Source: Usnea hakonensis (lineage: Eukaryota > Ascomycota > Lecanoromycetes > Lecanorales > Parmeliaceae). Taken from it: a stretch of DNA of 64,000 bases. A model generated the notes under the pieces. The model worked only from the letters and a program-made list of their open reading frames with translations. It did not search any database and had not been told where the DNA came from. This document shows positions 12,673 to 24,114 of this stretch, piece by piece. How positions within the stretch are numbered: the stretch's first letter is position 1; each line of letters begins with the position of its first letter. Where the stretch lies: positions 55,857-119,856 of the forward strand of contig BLJB01000137.1 of assembly GCA_013423325.1 (NCBI GenBank), given 5' to 3'. Position numbers and translations under genes: made by a program.

Positions 12673-13665
12673 ATGTATTCCGTCGCGTTTTTTTGCCGTC
12701 TTTTCCTTGTCGCCCTTCCCGCTCTTGCAGCGCCGTCAGACTCCTCAAGTGCTAGCAGTGCTAGCTCTACCAGTAGTAGCGTCAGTTCCACCACGACGCC
12801 CTCAAGCTCAACCAGTGTCCTGTCAAGCTCCATCAGTAGTACCACAGGCTCCACCAGCGCGTCGTCAAGCTCGAGCACTGTCCTGTCAAGCTCTACCAGC
12901 AGTCGCACGCGCCCCACTTCGAGCCGAACCCAGACCCGATCAAGCCGCACCCAACCCCGGTCGAGCTCTACCCCGACTTCAGCCATCTCTTCAATCAATG
13001 TTGGCAGTATTCTTGCCGATCCCAGCCCCTCAGCATTAGCAAGCAACGGGGATCCATCCATAGCCGCCAGCTTCGCAAAGCTAGCAGCCGAATTTGGTCA
13101 ATTCGAAGCTCTAATCGCAAAGGGATTGCAATCCATCGACGCACTCACGTCTTCTGTAGAGGCGGCCAACGTCAGAACCCTCATCGCCACAAACGAGCAG
13201 CTGGCCTACAAGCTCGCGCAAGCGCAAACCGCCCTCGCGGCCAGCAAGGCCCTCGCTCTCCGAAACGCGCAACAAGCGCAGGCCGACCTGGCGGTTGGGA
13301 AAAAAGCTTGCACCCTGATCCAAGACCAGCTGGATAAATGGGCCCAGATTGGCAATGACGCTTCGGTGTCGTACGTTCAGGCCAGCGGCGTGGCGACTGG
13401 GCTGAGCTATTACATCAAATACCCCATCACCTCATTCACGCAGGAAGGCGCATTGCTGGGCTGCCCGGCCAAGGGCGGAAAAGTCTGCCAATCCGTGCAG
13501 GCGGTGATCACGGTGCTCACTCGTTCTCAGAAGAGCATTACTAGTGCGGTGAGCAGTGGTAGTAGCTCCGATCAAGCGTTGAGGCAGAGGGCGGCTGCGG
13601 TGGCGTCTGTGGTGCAGAGTGTTGAGCAGAGTATTCAGGCTTTGCAGGATGCGTTGATGTGTTAG
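12673..13665 (+). CDS. Secreted Ser/Thr-rich protein with helical domain
   Basis: 330 aa, single exon, start in the context AAAATGT; in-frame codons continue 22 residues upstream but the internal Met begins a clear signal peptide (MYSVAFFCRLFLVALPALAA). Residues about 22-105 are a Ser/Thr-rich stretch with SSxTSS-type repeats, a likely O-mannosylated stalk, ending in Arg/Ser/Thr repeats. Residues about 125-330 are Ala/Gln-rich amphipathic helices containing three cysteines plus a terminal one. No GPI signal is evident. Probably extracellular or wall-associated; helix-rich surface proteins of fungi look similar, but I cannot assign a family. Confidence 0.8.
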   Translation: MYSVAFFCRLFLVALPALAAPSDSSSASSASSTSSSVSSTTTPSSSTSVLSSSISSTTGSTSASSSSSTVLSSSTSSRTRPTSSRTQTRSSRTQPRSSSTPTSAISSINVGSILADPSPSALASNGDPSIAASFAKLAAEFGQFEALIAKGLQSIDALTSSVEAANVRTLIATNEQLAYKLAQAQTALAASKALALRNAQQAQADLAVGKKACTLIQDQLDKWAQIGNDASVSYVQASGVATGLSYYIKYPITSFTQEGALLGCPAKGGKVCQSVQAVITVLTRSQKSITSAVSSGSSSDQALRQRAAAVASVVQSVEQSIQALQDALMC

Positions 13666-14956
13666 GAGGTTTGATTGATGTGGTGGGATAACGGAGGTGG
13701 ATCAGATGGAGGGAGTATTGGAGGGTGCAGAGGGAATGACGATCCGAGCAAAAGTTGTGATATCTTGCGGTATAGTCAGTTCATAGCCAATATACTACCT
13801 GCACTATACTACTACCTCTCCTCGTAACAGAAATCCATCGGATAAGCACCAGACAAAGGCAAGCTGCTGAAAGATGACATAGAAAGCGATTGACGGGCTC
13901 ACTTCCAAAACTTACGAAAGAGGTCCTCCCGAGGAAGCAATATTACACATACAAGAATCCTTGCTCGATGATTTGGCAATCACCTTTGGCAATCCCTCCC
14001 CCCTTCAAACACCTCCCTGCCGCAAACATCCCTACCTTATCCCTGTTTTCTCGATCGAGCCAGATATTGCGAAATCACCGGCTGAAGTCGCAGCGATAAA
14101 TAATCCTATATCCTATCAGCCGTATGAGCACAGACTGATCTCCCTCCTCGAGCAGCGTAGCTAGCATCTTCTCAATAGCAATATATATATCTTCGGAAAC
14201 AACTGCTTTGATGATTGATGAGAGACACACGAATCTTTTCTCGTTGAAGGCGTTGGAGGAAGAGATGCGGATGCAGGAGGATCGCGTTGGTGATGTGTTA
14301 ATGGATCTGCGACCGCTCTGTTGAAGAATTTTCTCGGCCCGGGGGAGCGTACGTGCTGGTTTGGTGCCGGCGCAAGTGGAATCTGGAGAGGTTACGAGGG
14401 ACTGACTATGTTCATTCCGTGATGGGCTTCGTTTTGGTGGATATTTGAGAAGGGTTTCTTTGAGAGGGTGTTTGGGTGATGGACATGTGTGTTGGTTGTG
14501 AGATTGGTATTGACGACGTTGATGGGGCTCGGGATTGAGAGAGAGGCTGTCTTTGTGGAGTCGGTTAGTGGGTTGTTTCTCTCGTGTATACATACTGTAG
14601 TGGGTAGTTTTATCGTTAGGGTGGAGACTTTGCGGACGATTCGCTCTACTACGGCGGAGCACATATGATGAATCTCAGATGGCGTGGAGCTTCATTTGTG
14701 GATTACTCCGGCAATTTCTAGATATGGGGTATCATGCATGGCACTCTTAATGTCGTAATATCATAAGTCGTATCCGGGGTTTGCGGCGACTGTGTTGGTG
14801 CCGATGGTAGTCCTTCGCTCAATTTGACTGCCCGTCCGCCAGACGCCAGGGCCGAGGGACTCGAAGAATGCAAGACAGTAGGGCATCTCAATCATCGACG
14901 CTCACTTGCGGGGGCCCTGGCCTGGCTTGTCAATTGCCCCAACCGGCATAGAACAT
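13666..14956. other. Intergenic, no confident gene
   Basis: About 1.3 kb. A 195-codon open frame on the minus strand (14075-14662) and short plus-strand frames over it have low-complexity composition and no motif. I do not call either. Confidence 0.5.
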
Positions 14957-16537
14957 CTACCTGATCGCTTTTACCCCAGGATCGGCCGCTTTATTTGGAG
15001 CTTGCCCACTCTTACCAACTCGTCCGTTTGGGTCCGCTAATTGCAGAACTCGGCGTGACATAGTCGCCGCATCATACCATTGCATTATCACAGTTTGCTT
15101 CTCTTCAGGGATGTCCCTTAGCGCCTTCGCCTTCAGCATTGGCCCTTGCTGTGCTTTTGAATTCGCGGTACGTAAGACTTGATGGAGCAATGGCTTTTCA
15201 GCACGATGTTGCTTGCTCTGAGGTTTCTTCTTGTTCTTTGTTTGAGGATGGGAGGCTGTCGCTTCGTCAGTATATGGAAGAGAGTGCATGAAAGAGCCCT
15301 GCAAGCTGAAAGTGGCTCACCTTCGTACTCCGCCTTTGCGATGTGGCGCGAGTTGCCATAATTCCATATCCATTTGAGGCATGCTTGCCAATTTTGTGAG
15401 CTACCGGTCATCTGGAACGATTCAACAGAGGTCTGAAAGGCGTTAATGTCGACTACACCCTGAGGGGAACCGGGCTGAAGCCGCAAGCTGCGGAACGGGG
15501 AATTCTGGGCAGATGGTCAGCGGTAACGCCTAGCGTGAGAAACATAATAACGCACGGAGAATGAGATATGCCATTTCTCGTAGCCCACATCGGCATGCCA
15601 AGCGGATGATCTATCCCAGTGTAGGCTTGGCTTGAAATTTTGAAATGCCAGGAGTAGCTTGTACATCTCCTCGCCTGTTCCATTCTTCGCAAGCGCCCTC
15701 CGGGAGGCACCTATTGTCGCATAGAATATGTCGTCAGTGCCTTGCTCATCTTTTCCTGTATGGGCATGCACGTCCACCTGGCTGCCGTCACTGGGGATAT
15801 CGCTGTCGTTATGAATGACGCTGAGCTTTTGCGGATCGAGTTGGGGTAGAGATCGAGCGATCTGGCACCGATCACCATACTCTCACAGTCATTGGAGCAT
15901 CGCTTGCCAGTTTTGAGGGTGGTCGGAGATGCGGATAGAGAGGTAAGGCTTATTTCGCACATGAACATCGATGATACCTTCAAAGGACGTGGAATAGATG
16001 CGAAGGTTGCTAAAAGGAGGATCCTTTGCAGACGATGGTCAGCCGAGCTCGCAGTAGACTGGCAGTGCGTACATACTCGGAATTCTATGTGCCAGCTATC
16101 AGCGCCTCTCTTATTATGACCACATGGAGCATCATGTTGCCACAGATGTGCTTGGAACGCTTTGTAAATGTCGAGCAAACGTGACACACCGCCGGACAGA
16201 TTCCTATTCTTATTTCGGCATCTCTTGGCCATAGGGACATACTTGTTGTCATCATGGTCACGCACAAGTGCGCTCAAGATGCGAGGATCGAGTGGTTCAA
16301 TCATAACCCTCTTCGATGCCTGTCGAGGAGAGATCGATAGTACGGGAACCTAACGTCATAGGATACGGGGAAACAATCATCCGAATGTTCGGATCTTTCG
16401 TAATCTCCGTTTCTCCGACTGTGACTTGCTGACTCTTGACTTGCTGACTCTTGACTTGCTGACTCTTGACTTGCTGACTCTTGACCACATACTCTACATT
16501 CATCTGGAAAATCATCATCATTGAAATCAATTACCAC
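14957..16537 (-). pseudogene. Unknown gene with internal duplication, two in-frame TGA codons
   Basis: Exons on the minus strand: 16537-16367, 16319-16077, 16023-15556, 15504-15321, 15255-14957 (454 codons). Introns are 47-65 bp; four have good GT/AG ends with CTGAC-type branch sites, while the first donor (GTATCC) is weaker. The first exon has CRVCG and a QESAS repeat. Two related segments occur: one near 15890 reading DHPQNWQAMLQ then TGA, Leu, TGA, EYG, and one near 15380 reading SSQNWQACLKWIWNYG. The two TGAs (15889-15891 and 15883-15885) sit where the second copy has Trp. No splice solution avoids them without deleting the matching segment. The tail is Lys/Gln-rich. Function unknown. Either a recent pseudogene, or my model is wrong there. 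Confidence 0.6.
16426..16485 (-). repeat. 15-bp tandem repeat, four copies
   Basis: Four perfect copies of TTGCTGACTCTTGAC on the plus strand, in frame inside exon 1 of the minus-strand gene, where they encode QESAS repeats. Being a multiple of three, copy-number change would keep the frame. Confidence 0.95.
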
Positions 16538-16611
16538 GTTAGCCTTCCTGGTTAAGTTCTTGAATAAGTCTTTGAAGAGTCTAAGTATAAGTCACCAGCT
16601 CAGCAATTATC
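16538..16611. promoter_or_regulatory. 74-bp divergent promoter region
   Basis: Separates the start of the unknown minus-strand gene (16537) from the ATG of the Zn2Cys6 regulator (16612). Both must be transcribed outward from this short interval or from upstream exons not seen. Confidence 0.5.
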
Positions 16612-18671
16612 ATGAGCGGAGCTTCCGGATGGCGCCGTGACAAGAAACTCCTTCTCCGATCTTGCGAAAGTTGCAGATTCTCCAAAACAAAATGCATCCC
16701 CCATGATAATCCCGATGAAAAATGCCAGAGGTAGTGAGCCCGTCAATAGATTCCGGAATTTCAGAACGCAATTCTGATTTCTACTAGATGCGCCAGATTG
16801 GACAAGCACTGCGTATTCTCCGAAGGACGTGACCGGAAAAAGAGAGGGACCCCAAGCCAGACGTAAGCACAAGGGAACCGTGAGTTTGATAATATATGAC
16901 GAATCTGATATTTGTTTGTTGTTATTAGTCGTATCTTAGATGTTGAGAAAAAGATTGATAGCATCTATTCGCTTCTGCAAAATGGTTCTGTTCCTCAAAG
17001 CGGACCGGTATCACAGCCACCGGAAACTCTCACTCCCCAGTCTCTCAACTCAGGCGAGACTTCCTTGACATCACGTTCCCAGGGTGCATCCCCGAATACC
17101 TCAAACGTACAGAATCCATCACACTGCTTTGAAGAGAATTCTGAAATCACAGATGCAATTCAGATGGGACTTGTTACCTCCGATGAAGCCGAAAACCTTC
17201 TCAACGATGCTTTGTCAGAGTACGGACATTTCCCATGGGTAGTTATACCATCTCAGGTTACTTTGGAGCAGTTCCGACGTGAAAGACCTTCTCTTTTCTT
17301 ATCCCTGCTAGCGTTAGCTTCAAGAAGGCGTGCTATACTACGCGAGTCACTCGAGCGTGAGTTCAAAAAAACTGTTAGCGCTAAAGTCGTCATGGATGGC
17401 TCACCAGACGTGGACCTACTCCAAGGATTGTTGATCTATTTGGCATGGTAATTGAGAATCGTTTGTTTGCGAGACGGTGGTATTTGACTAACATCTCGAT
17501 AGGTTCCACCTCTACCCTAACGTGCAGGAGAAGAAGCATAACACGCTTGCGCAGGTTGCGGTTGCCATAAGTGTGGATCTTGATCTTCCAAGGCTTATTG
17601 CAGGAGAGAATAATAGTCGGCTGAAAGCAGAGCTGGAAAGGACGTACGCTGGAGTCTATTACATGACCTCTTGGTTCGCATACTCTGGTGTTCCAACACT
17701 GGCAACAATATCTGACTACTTTCAGCATTTCCATGGGTGCCCGAAAGCCAATTGGTGTGAGGTACGATGACTACATCGGAGAGTGCTGTCGATCGCTTGT
17801 GCTGTCCAGTTATGCTCCAACAGATGCCGATTTGATTTATTTCGTTGGCTTACAGAGGCTTGGCGAAGAAATTGCAATCACCTTTGGGTATGATTCGATC
17901 AACAGCGAAAGTCGCCGTCTCAGTATGGAAAATGTTGAGCTGTTCGTCAAGGCGTTCAAGTCTCGGCTGCTTGACTTGCGAAGCTCTTTTCCCCTGAACA
18001 GCAAATGCTCTGGTGAGTGGCCCAGTGCAAGGCCGATAACAAGGACTAATTCGGCGAAAGCATCGATGACACTCGCTTACGAAAAAGTGAATATTTATCT
18101 ATACGAAGTCTCACTGCATATGGATCATTCCTTTGCTACTAGTCCAGGGCCTCTAAGCGGGGAAGCTTCGCACCAGTGGCGTACTAGTCTCTTGCTAAGC
18201 TGTCTGGACGCTACTAAGTCTTACTTGAACTGCTTTCTTCGAGTTCCACCAGAAGAGATTGTAAAACAATCAACTTTCGAGAAAGGTGAACTGGCATATG
18301 CGACCGGCGTTCTCATGAAAATTGCGCTCTGCGCGAACAGTGGGTTTGATGCAGTCTCTCTACGGCAAGCATGCAACGTGAGCCACTACCTCGACGCTTT
18401 GGCCGAACACCTTGGTAAATCGGCAACCAGTGCCAATATACCCGATGATGCGGGATGCCCGGATTCTTTCTCGGGTTTCAAGACCATGGCCGAGCGCCTC
18501 AAAAGCTGGTATGAGAGTACGGAATTTTTCGAGCCAACGGGCACCACTTCTTCTATCAATAGCATGTCAGCTTTGCAATTTGTGGAAATTGCAAAGCAGG
18601 AACCTCTGATAAATTTCGACCTCGGCAACATGGATTTTTCGTTCCTAGAGACGGGCAATTTGCTCACTTGA
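16612..18671 (+). CDS. Zn2Cys6 (Gal4-type) transcription factor
   Basis: 609 aa, five exons: 16612-16730, 16788-16862, 16929-17447, 17503-17673, 17726-18671. The zinc cluster spans the first intron: cysteines 18, 21, 28, 38, 41 and 48 (CESCRFSKTKC then CQRCARLDKHC), exactly C-x2-C-x6-C-x9-C-x2-C-x6-C. A basic linker follows, then a short helix (VEKKIDSIYSLL) that could dimerise, a Ser/Pro-rich spacer and a fungal-specific middle homology domain, with RKPIGVRYDDYIGECC matching the usual R-x-Y-x2-Y-I-x-E-C-C pattern. The fourth intron uses a weak donor (GTTCGC); it was chosen because it gives the expected spacing. Nuclear regulator; targets unknown. Confidence 0.93.
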
Positions 18672-20194
18672 GGAAGCCGGCCGCATTCGAATGTGAACTA
18701 TCGTAATGGTCATTTCGCCTCCTGATCCCATCGGAAAAAGCTTCCAGAGGTATAAGACTAAGATCGAACGGTCGAAACAGGAACATCAAGCGACCACGGA
18801 AATCGCTTTTAATGTACAACATCTGGAGTCGGTATGGGTTCTCAAGGCTCATAGATTTCGCGACTGGAGACCGAATTCCTCTGACTTCCAGCTACCGCTT
18901 TCAGCTATCTTCTGAGATAGATCTCCAAACCATTTTATTCAACAGTAGACCTCAAGGCAGCAAATCTGCCCCCTAGTCTTATTCGACAAGATTCCGGCGC
19001 GCTTCCGACCAACTTCAACGAACCCCACCGTTCCAATCTCAGCTATCTCATTATTGCTAAAATTCCGTGTGGCCTCTAAAGCACCGGACTTGGACATTGC
19101 GCACGTACGGAATCTTGTATGAGCGATAGTTGTGTAGGGTCCTTACCTTGTGTGAAGAGATTCCATGATCAGTGAACACACATGATTCGAAGGTGGCCTA
19201 GCTCTTTGAGTCGCTCATGGTATTGCGCTTTGCGAACGGCAATGAGGTCAGTTGCATGTGTTGATTCGGCGAAGAAAAATCGTACCGTCGTTGACAGTCC
19301 AAATTTGCCGAGTACTCTACTCTTGGTCTGCGGCATCGGGATAAAAATCGATTTTAATCGATTATCCTCCCCACGACATTCGCTCTTTGCAAGAATCGAA
19401 ACCTCAAACGAGATTAGTGTCATAATTTCCTCGGCACTGCAATTTAATACCCGGAGACTAAATCTCGTCGCCGCAAGCTAGGCGCAAGTCTTGATGTTCG
19501 TGAGTTTTGAAACCTCAAAGGGGGTTAGTGCCGGGGTTTCCTCGGCATTCGCTGTCGAATCTACCTACCCAGGTACCTTATACACCGGGGCACCTATACT
19601 TACTTGCAGTTCGTCTGGCTGAAAGGTGGATGAGTGTTGGGATTTAGCTATGGGTGTAGGACTGATCCATTTTTCTATGAAGAGAGTGCTACCTAAATAC
19701 CTCTGTGCCAAGACCACTAACCATGTGACATCCATGTGTTGAGAGAGTGTTGAGAGTGGTGCATCATTTCCAACAACGAGGTTTAAGTGCTCGCGGGGAT
19801 GCGGATTAGCAGGGGTTTGAAGGGTCATGTCTTGTAGCTCAGCGATGCGTTGTCTATTGGGGGTTGATTGATGGTTGGTGGAGGTGGTAGATATGTACGA
19901 GTACGTGACCGAACGCCATGTGCAGTGCAAGTGTATGGCAGGAGAGATTTTCTGTGCCTAGAGGTATGCTTTTCCTTTCGTTCCTCGATCTAGAGTAGAG
20001 ACTGAAGCGGTCTTAGAGAGTCTTGTGATTTCTGGATGGGATGGGATATGAATGATTCTGAGTTGGTTGGGGATTGTTAAAGAAAAGATCTCATTTGTTA
20101 CGTCATTGATGTCCTCGAGCGTCTGCACCGTTGTAGCTGCCTTTCCAAACCACATTCATCTCTATAAAGTATACACTCCATCTTCCCCCTCCCC
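18672..20194. other. Intergenic with an imperfect 40-bp direct repeat
   Basis: No gene recognised. Two related stretches, 19397-19436 and 19508-19547, share AAACCTCAAA, TTAGTG and TTTCCTCGGCA at the same spacing, 111 bp apart. Confidence 0.6.
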
Positions 20195-21248
20195 TCACGT
20201 CAACGCCATCGGATCCGTCTTCGCCGCCGCACTCGCGCACGTCTCCGGATTATACCCCACCATCTCGCCACTCGCCGAGTACCCCTGCGCCCCACCATAC
20301 ACCCCCGCAAACGCCCCGCCCGGCGCGTACAACGTGACCGTGCCGTTCCTGAACACCGGATCCGTAAACGTCTGGTTGAAATAAATGGGGTTCCGCTGGC
20401 AGGCGCCGTTCGTCAGGATCAGCGGCTGCGAGATGAAGTCGTGGAAGGTGTGCGCCGTGTAGGTTGATTCGGAGGTGGTGAAGAAATCCGTGTCGATGGC
20501 TTCGATGATGACGCCGGGGCCGGAGACGGGGTTGGGGACGATGACGTCTTTGACTTGGGCGATGTATTCGGGGGGCGAGGGGGTGATTTGTGAGTAGGGG
20601 GCGTTGTTGGGGACGAAGGAGGCGACGAAGATGGTTGTGCCGCCGAGGCTGCCGACGAGGGCTACGTGGTGGGCGGAGGGTCAGTGTCTCATTATTCCGG
20701 ATATCAGATGTGGTTAATGCTTACCAGGGACATATGCGGAGACATCGTCCCCGTCATACCCACCAATGTACTGCTTCACACTGAATTGAAATGCGGTCTT
20801 CCCATCCCCAAGACGGTCAACATAGGGTACCACAATGCTGCCTGTCAGCAATGGCGTTGGGATCTGAAGTGCTGTCATGCGGATATCATTTTCCTGGGAA
20901 ATCGTGACAAGCACGGGATGCGTCCCTGCTGGAAACCCATTCGGGAAGAGACTCGTGTCGGATGTGGGAAGGGGCACCAGTTTGTAAGGCTCGACTGCGC
21001 TCTGTACTGTGGCGGTGTCGACAGGTACAATGAAGAAGGCTGTTAGAGGGCATCAGTATGGTTTGTGGTGTTTGAGCAATGAATAGGGAGACGGAAGGGA
21101 TCTTACTTCCGTTCTCGCAAGTGGTGCGTAGGTTGGGGTTGTAGACGGCAAGGTTGTTGGGACATTGTGGCGCTTGCGTGGAGGCGAGCGTGATCATGAA
21201 GAGGAATAGTAAGGACTGGACGAGTCCCTTGTTATAGCTTTGCGCCAT
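20195..21248 (-). CDS. Secreted protein of unknown function
   Basis: 307 aa in three exons: 21248-21107, 21039-20725, 20661-20195, with introns of 67 and 63 bp (GTAAGA/ACAG and GTAAGC/GTAG). A signal peptide (residues 1-26, hydrophobic core LLFLFMITLA) is followed by NNLAVYNPNLRTTCENG. The body has conserved-looking blocks LPTSDTSLFPNGFPAGTHPV, VPYVDRLGDGKT and FISQPLILTNGACQRN, with candidate N-glycosylation sites NQT and NGT. No membrane anchor. Similar secreted proteins of uncharacterised function occur widely in fungi as I remember them. Codon use in the last exon is markedly GC-biased. Confidence 0.85.
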
Positions 21249-24114
21249 GACGAGATTGGTTCTGTTAGTGAATGGAGCAGGCCCTGACCGATATGTGTTT
21301 GTACGAAAGGACAAATGATGGGAATGGGTATGTGCAGTGGAGACTGTATATGTAGGTAGTGCCAAGTCTTGCTAGCTAGGCTCAATCGTACTGCTGGTGT
21401 TTTCTGAGGACTGGACGACACCACCACGGAGCTTGAAGTAGAAGTAGTTGGACAGACAGAAAAGACCGATGTGAGGTCCTTCTTTTCTCCCCCCTTTCTC
21501 CATCGTCTTGTGCGAGCTCATCATGACAATGGTGGCAATACCACTTTGGCCGACAAAAGAGTGCCGAGAGTGGATGCCTCCAAAAAGATAGTGTGGGAAC
21601 CTGTATCCATTTTCATACCCACATGCCGGACGATCGTCCAGTTTGGCCGATGCACTACTAAGCGAAGGAGGGGGGGCGCTTTCCGGTCCTGCTTGGAGAT
21701 AGCAGCTTTTGCTTTTCTTTGGCTGTGTGGACACCTCATTGGTGGAAGTCATACGGACGTAAGAGATTTTGTTTTTGTTGCGGTGATTTTTGTTGTGTTA
21801 CTGGGTCCTCGAGCTATCCTGATGTGGATGCGCTAAGTGAGCTTGAAAAAACTCTCGAGGTTCTCTCTTTCCAATCAGATCTCCTCTTGTACAACTTTTT
21901 GGGTAGCTATGCTGTAGATCGTAATCAATCTCGGATCCACGTGTCTGTGATTGGGTTGGAGATGATTGCGGTAGAGAAGTACAAGTCAATCGGGGCGGCA
22001 GCCCCCCCGCGAACCCTAATTCGAAGCCCCCAATTTGGTGGATGGTGGGCGGTGGCTGAGTAGTTGGCCCGCCTGAGGCTGAGATTCGTGGATTAGATTT
22101 GTGGCTCTATGGCCATTTTCGGCGCTGAATCAATAGCTGTCTCTACCATTAGTCCTACCTCTTGAACCCTGTTCCCAATATCGCGCAGCGTACCTTTCAA
22201 TCGCGATCGTGAAGGAGAATACTATTTCACAGGGTAGAGATTCTGAACGATACATTTCGGAGAGGAAGACAATATGAATGATGAAGGGAGGTCGTACTTT
22301 GTAGGTTCAGCACTCAATTGATTCACCAATTACCTATAGCATCCACCTGTCTTGATCATTGTGTCCTGAGTCTGTGCCTGGATTCTGCGCCGCCATTCCG
22401 TAACGGCTTGAAGCACGATTGGCGCTCCGGGGGAATTTATGTAGACGATCTTGAAGACCCTTGTGGGCCCAGATGAGTCCTAGGGAGACAGGAGTTCCCA
22501 GATCTGGGGTGTCGCTACCATTGATATTGACGACGTTCGCAACCGGATATCTTCCAGGACTGCCTTGGGGTAGGTGTATAGGTCATTCTAGGAGCCAGAA
22601 AATGACATTGCGGTTCGAGTAAATTGAAAGGACAGCCTGGAGCGACAAGCTGTGCGATGGAGACCACGACTGGATTACTAGGTTTGTCCTCGGATAATAT
22701 CCCGCCACGCCATAACGATGACACACAAAAAAAAAAAAGGAAACCAATAGGTCAGATGGAACCGTCAAATAGGGCTTGATGACGAAGATGTCGGGAGGCG
22801 CGAGCTGCGACCGGCTCTGGCCCCGTCTGCTAAGTCAAAATTAAGGGAATGTTTTCGGAAAGAAAATGGTTGGGGCAGGTGTCATCTATCTGTTTGAAAG
22901 ACAGTTGCGTGGTAGTGCCCATGCATCTTCGATGCTAGTCGGCGCACATTCAGCGTCCCTGGTCCGCAAAATGAGACACTACAGTTTCTTTACCACCTAA
23001 GGACTGCACGTTGACGGCCACAGATAGCAACTTCTCTCACCAGACTACCTATTCACTTGCCTCCTCTCCTTCCAAACAGGAGTTGAGCGAGGTGGTGGCG
23101 ATTTTGATCACGCTGCTCGCAGAGTAAGAGCCCAGTCGAGATAGCAAGGGAAAGCGCGGCTGCGTACCCATGACATACAATGCTTGCAACTGCGCGATCT
23201 GCGACTGTGACGGTGTGATGATTGAACCTACATTTTTTGGTCGAATCGTGAGATTGCGTTTGCCGTCAGAGAGGCAAGTGGCGAGAGAAAGAGCAAATAC
23301 ACGTGGGATACAGTAAAAACTTCGCATTGATTGCTTCATCTAGCCATGAATCGTTGTGGAAAGAAAGTAGTGAAAAATGAGGGGCTCTTTTGAAGAAGAA
23401 TGGATAGTATATCAATGTACTTAAAGTAAAGTAGGTGCTCGACTTTGCCCTTTGGATTTTTCTGTTTTTTTTCCTTTTCTCTTCCGTCTCTAAAATTCAT
23501 TGCGAACAAAGGAAAGAATGTCCTACACAATTTCATGCACACAGAAGATTAAAAAAGATTCAAACCAAAATCCAAATTTTCGGGAAAAGAGGAAAGAGCT
23601 GAGGGAGGAAAGTGTTACGTTCATCTTAGCAATGGAACAAAAAAATTTCCAATCTCCTTCCCTTCATCTTTTCTACAAACACCCCAAACCACAGTACTCT
23701 CAACAACATTATTACCTTGCCTCTGCTATTACATTTTGCTCACTGTGCCAACATTTCTTCTCCTAAAGACGACGCACCGAACCGTACCTATCATTATCCC
23801 TTTTTGCTATTCTTCCTGCCAATAATTTGAATCCCAAGACTCGTCTCACTTCTACACCACGACTGTCCACGCTCGCCATTGATACCAGTTTTGTCAACCA
23901 AGCTCTTCGATACGAACACACAATGTTCGACTTCAGACGTACTTCTCGAAGCAAGGACTGCCTAGATCTTGGTTTTCTTACCTGACTTCAAGCTAACGTC
24001 GGCTTAGAGATATCCTCGCCCAAGGTCTCTAGTCTCAGGTCTTCCCTAGACGATGGTCCTCTAAAGACCTCTTCAACAACAAATCTCCCGCACAATCCCC
24101 CGCACCCACGCGCC
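21249..24114. other. Intergenic, no confident gene
   Basis: About 2.9 kb between outward-facing genes. Overlapping antisense frames at 21370-21840 and minus-strand frames near 23050-23340 show no motif. A poly-A run at 22726-22738 and AT-rich stretches at 23460-23730 are visible. Confidence 0.5.

Noticed and set aside
14075..14662. 195-codon minus-strand frame
   Set aside because: Low-complexity Ser/Thr/His/Pro composition typical of a shadow frame; no start context or family likeness.
15883..15891. RIP as the cause of the two TGA codons
   Set aside because: TGG-to-TGA here means CCA-to-TCA on the other strand, so the mutated C is followed by C, not A; this is not the usual RIP context, and the surrounding gene is not AT-rich.
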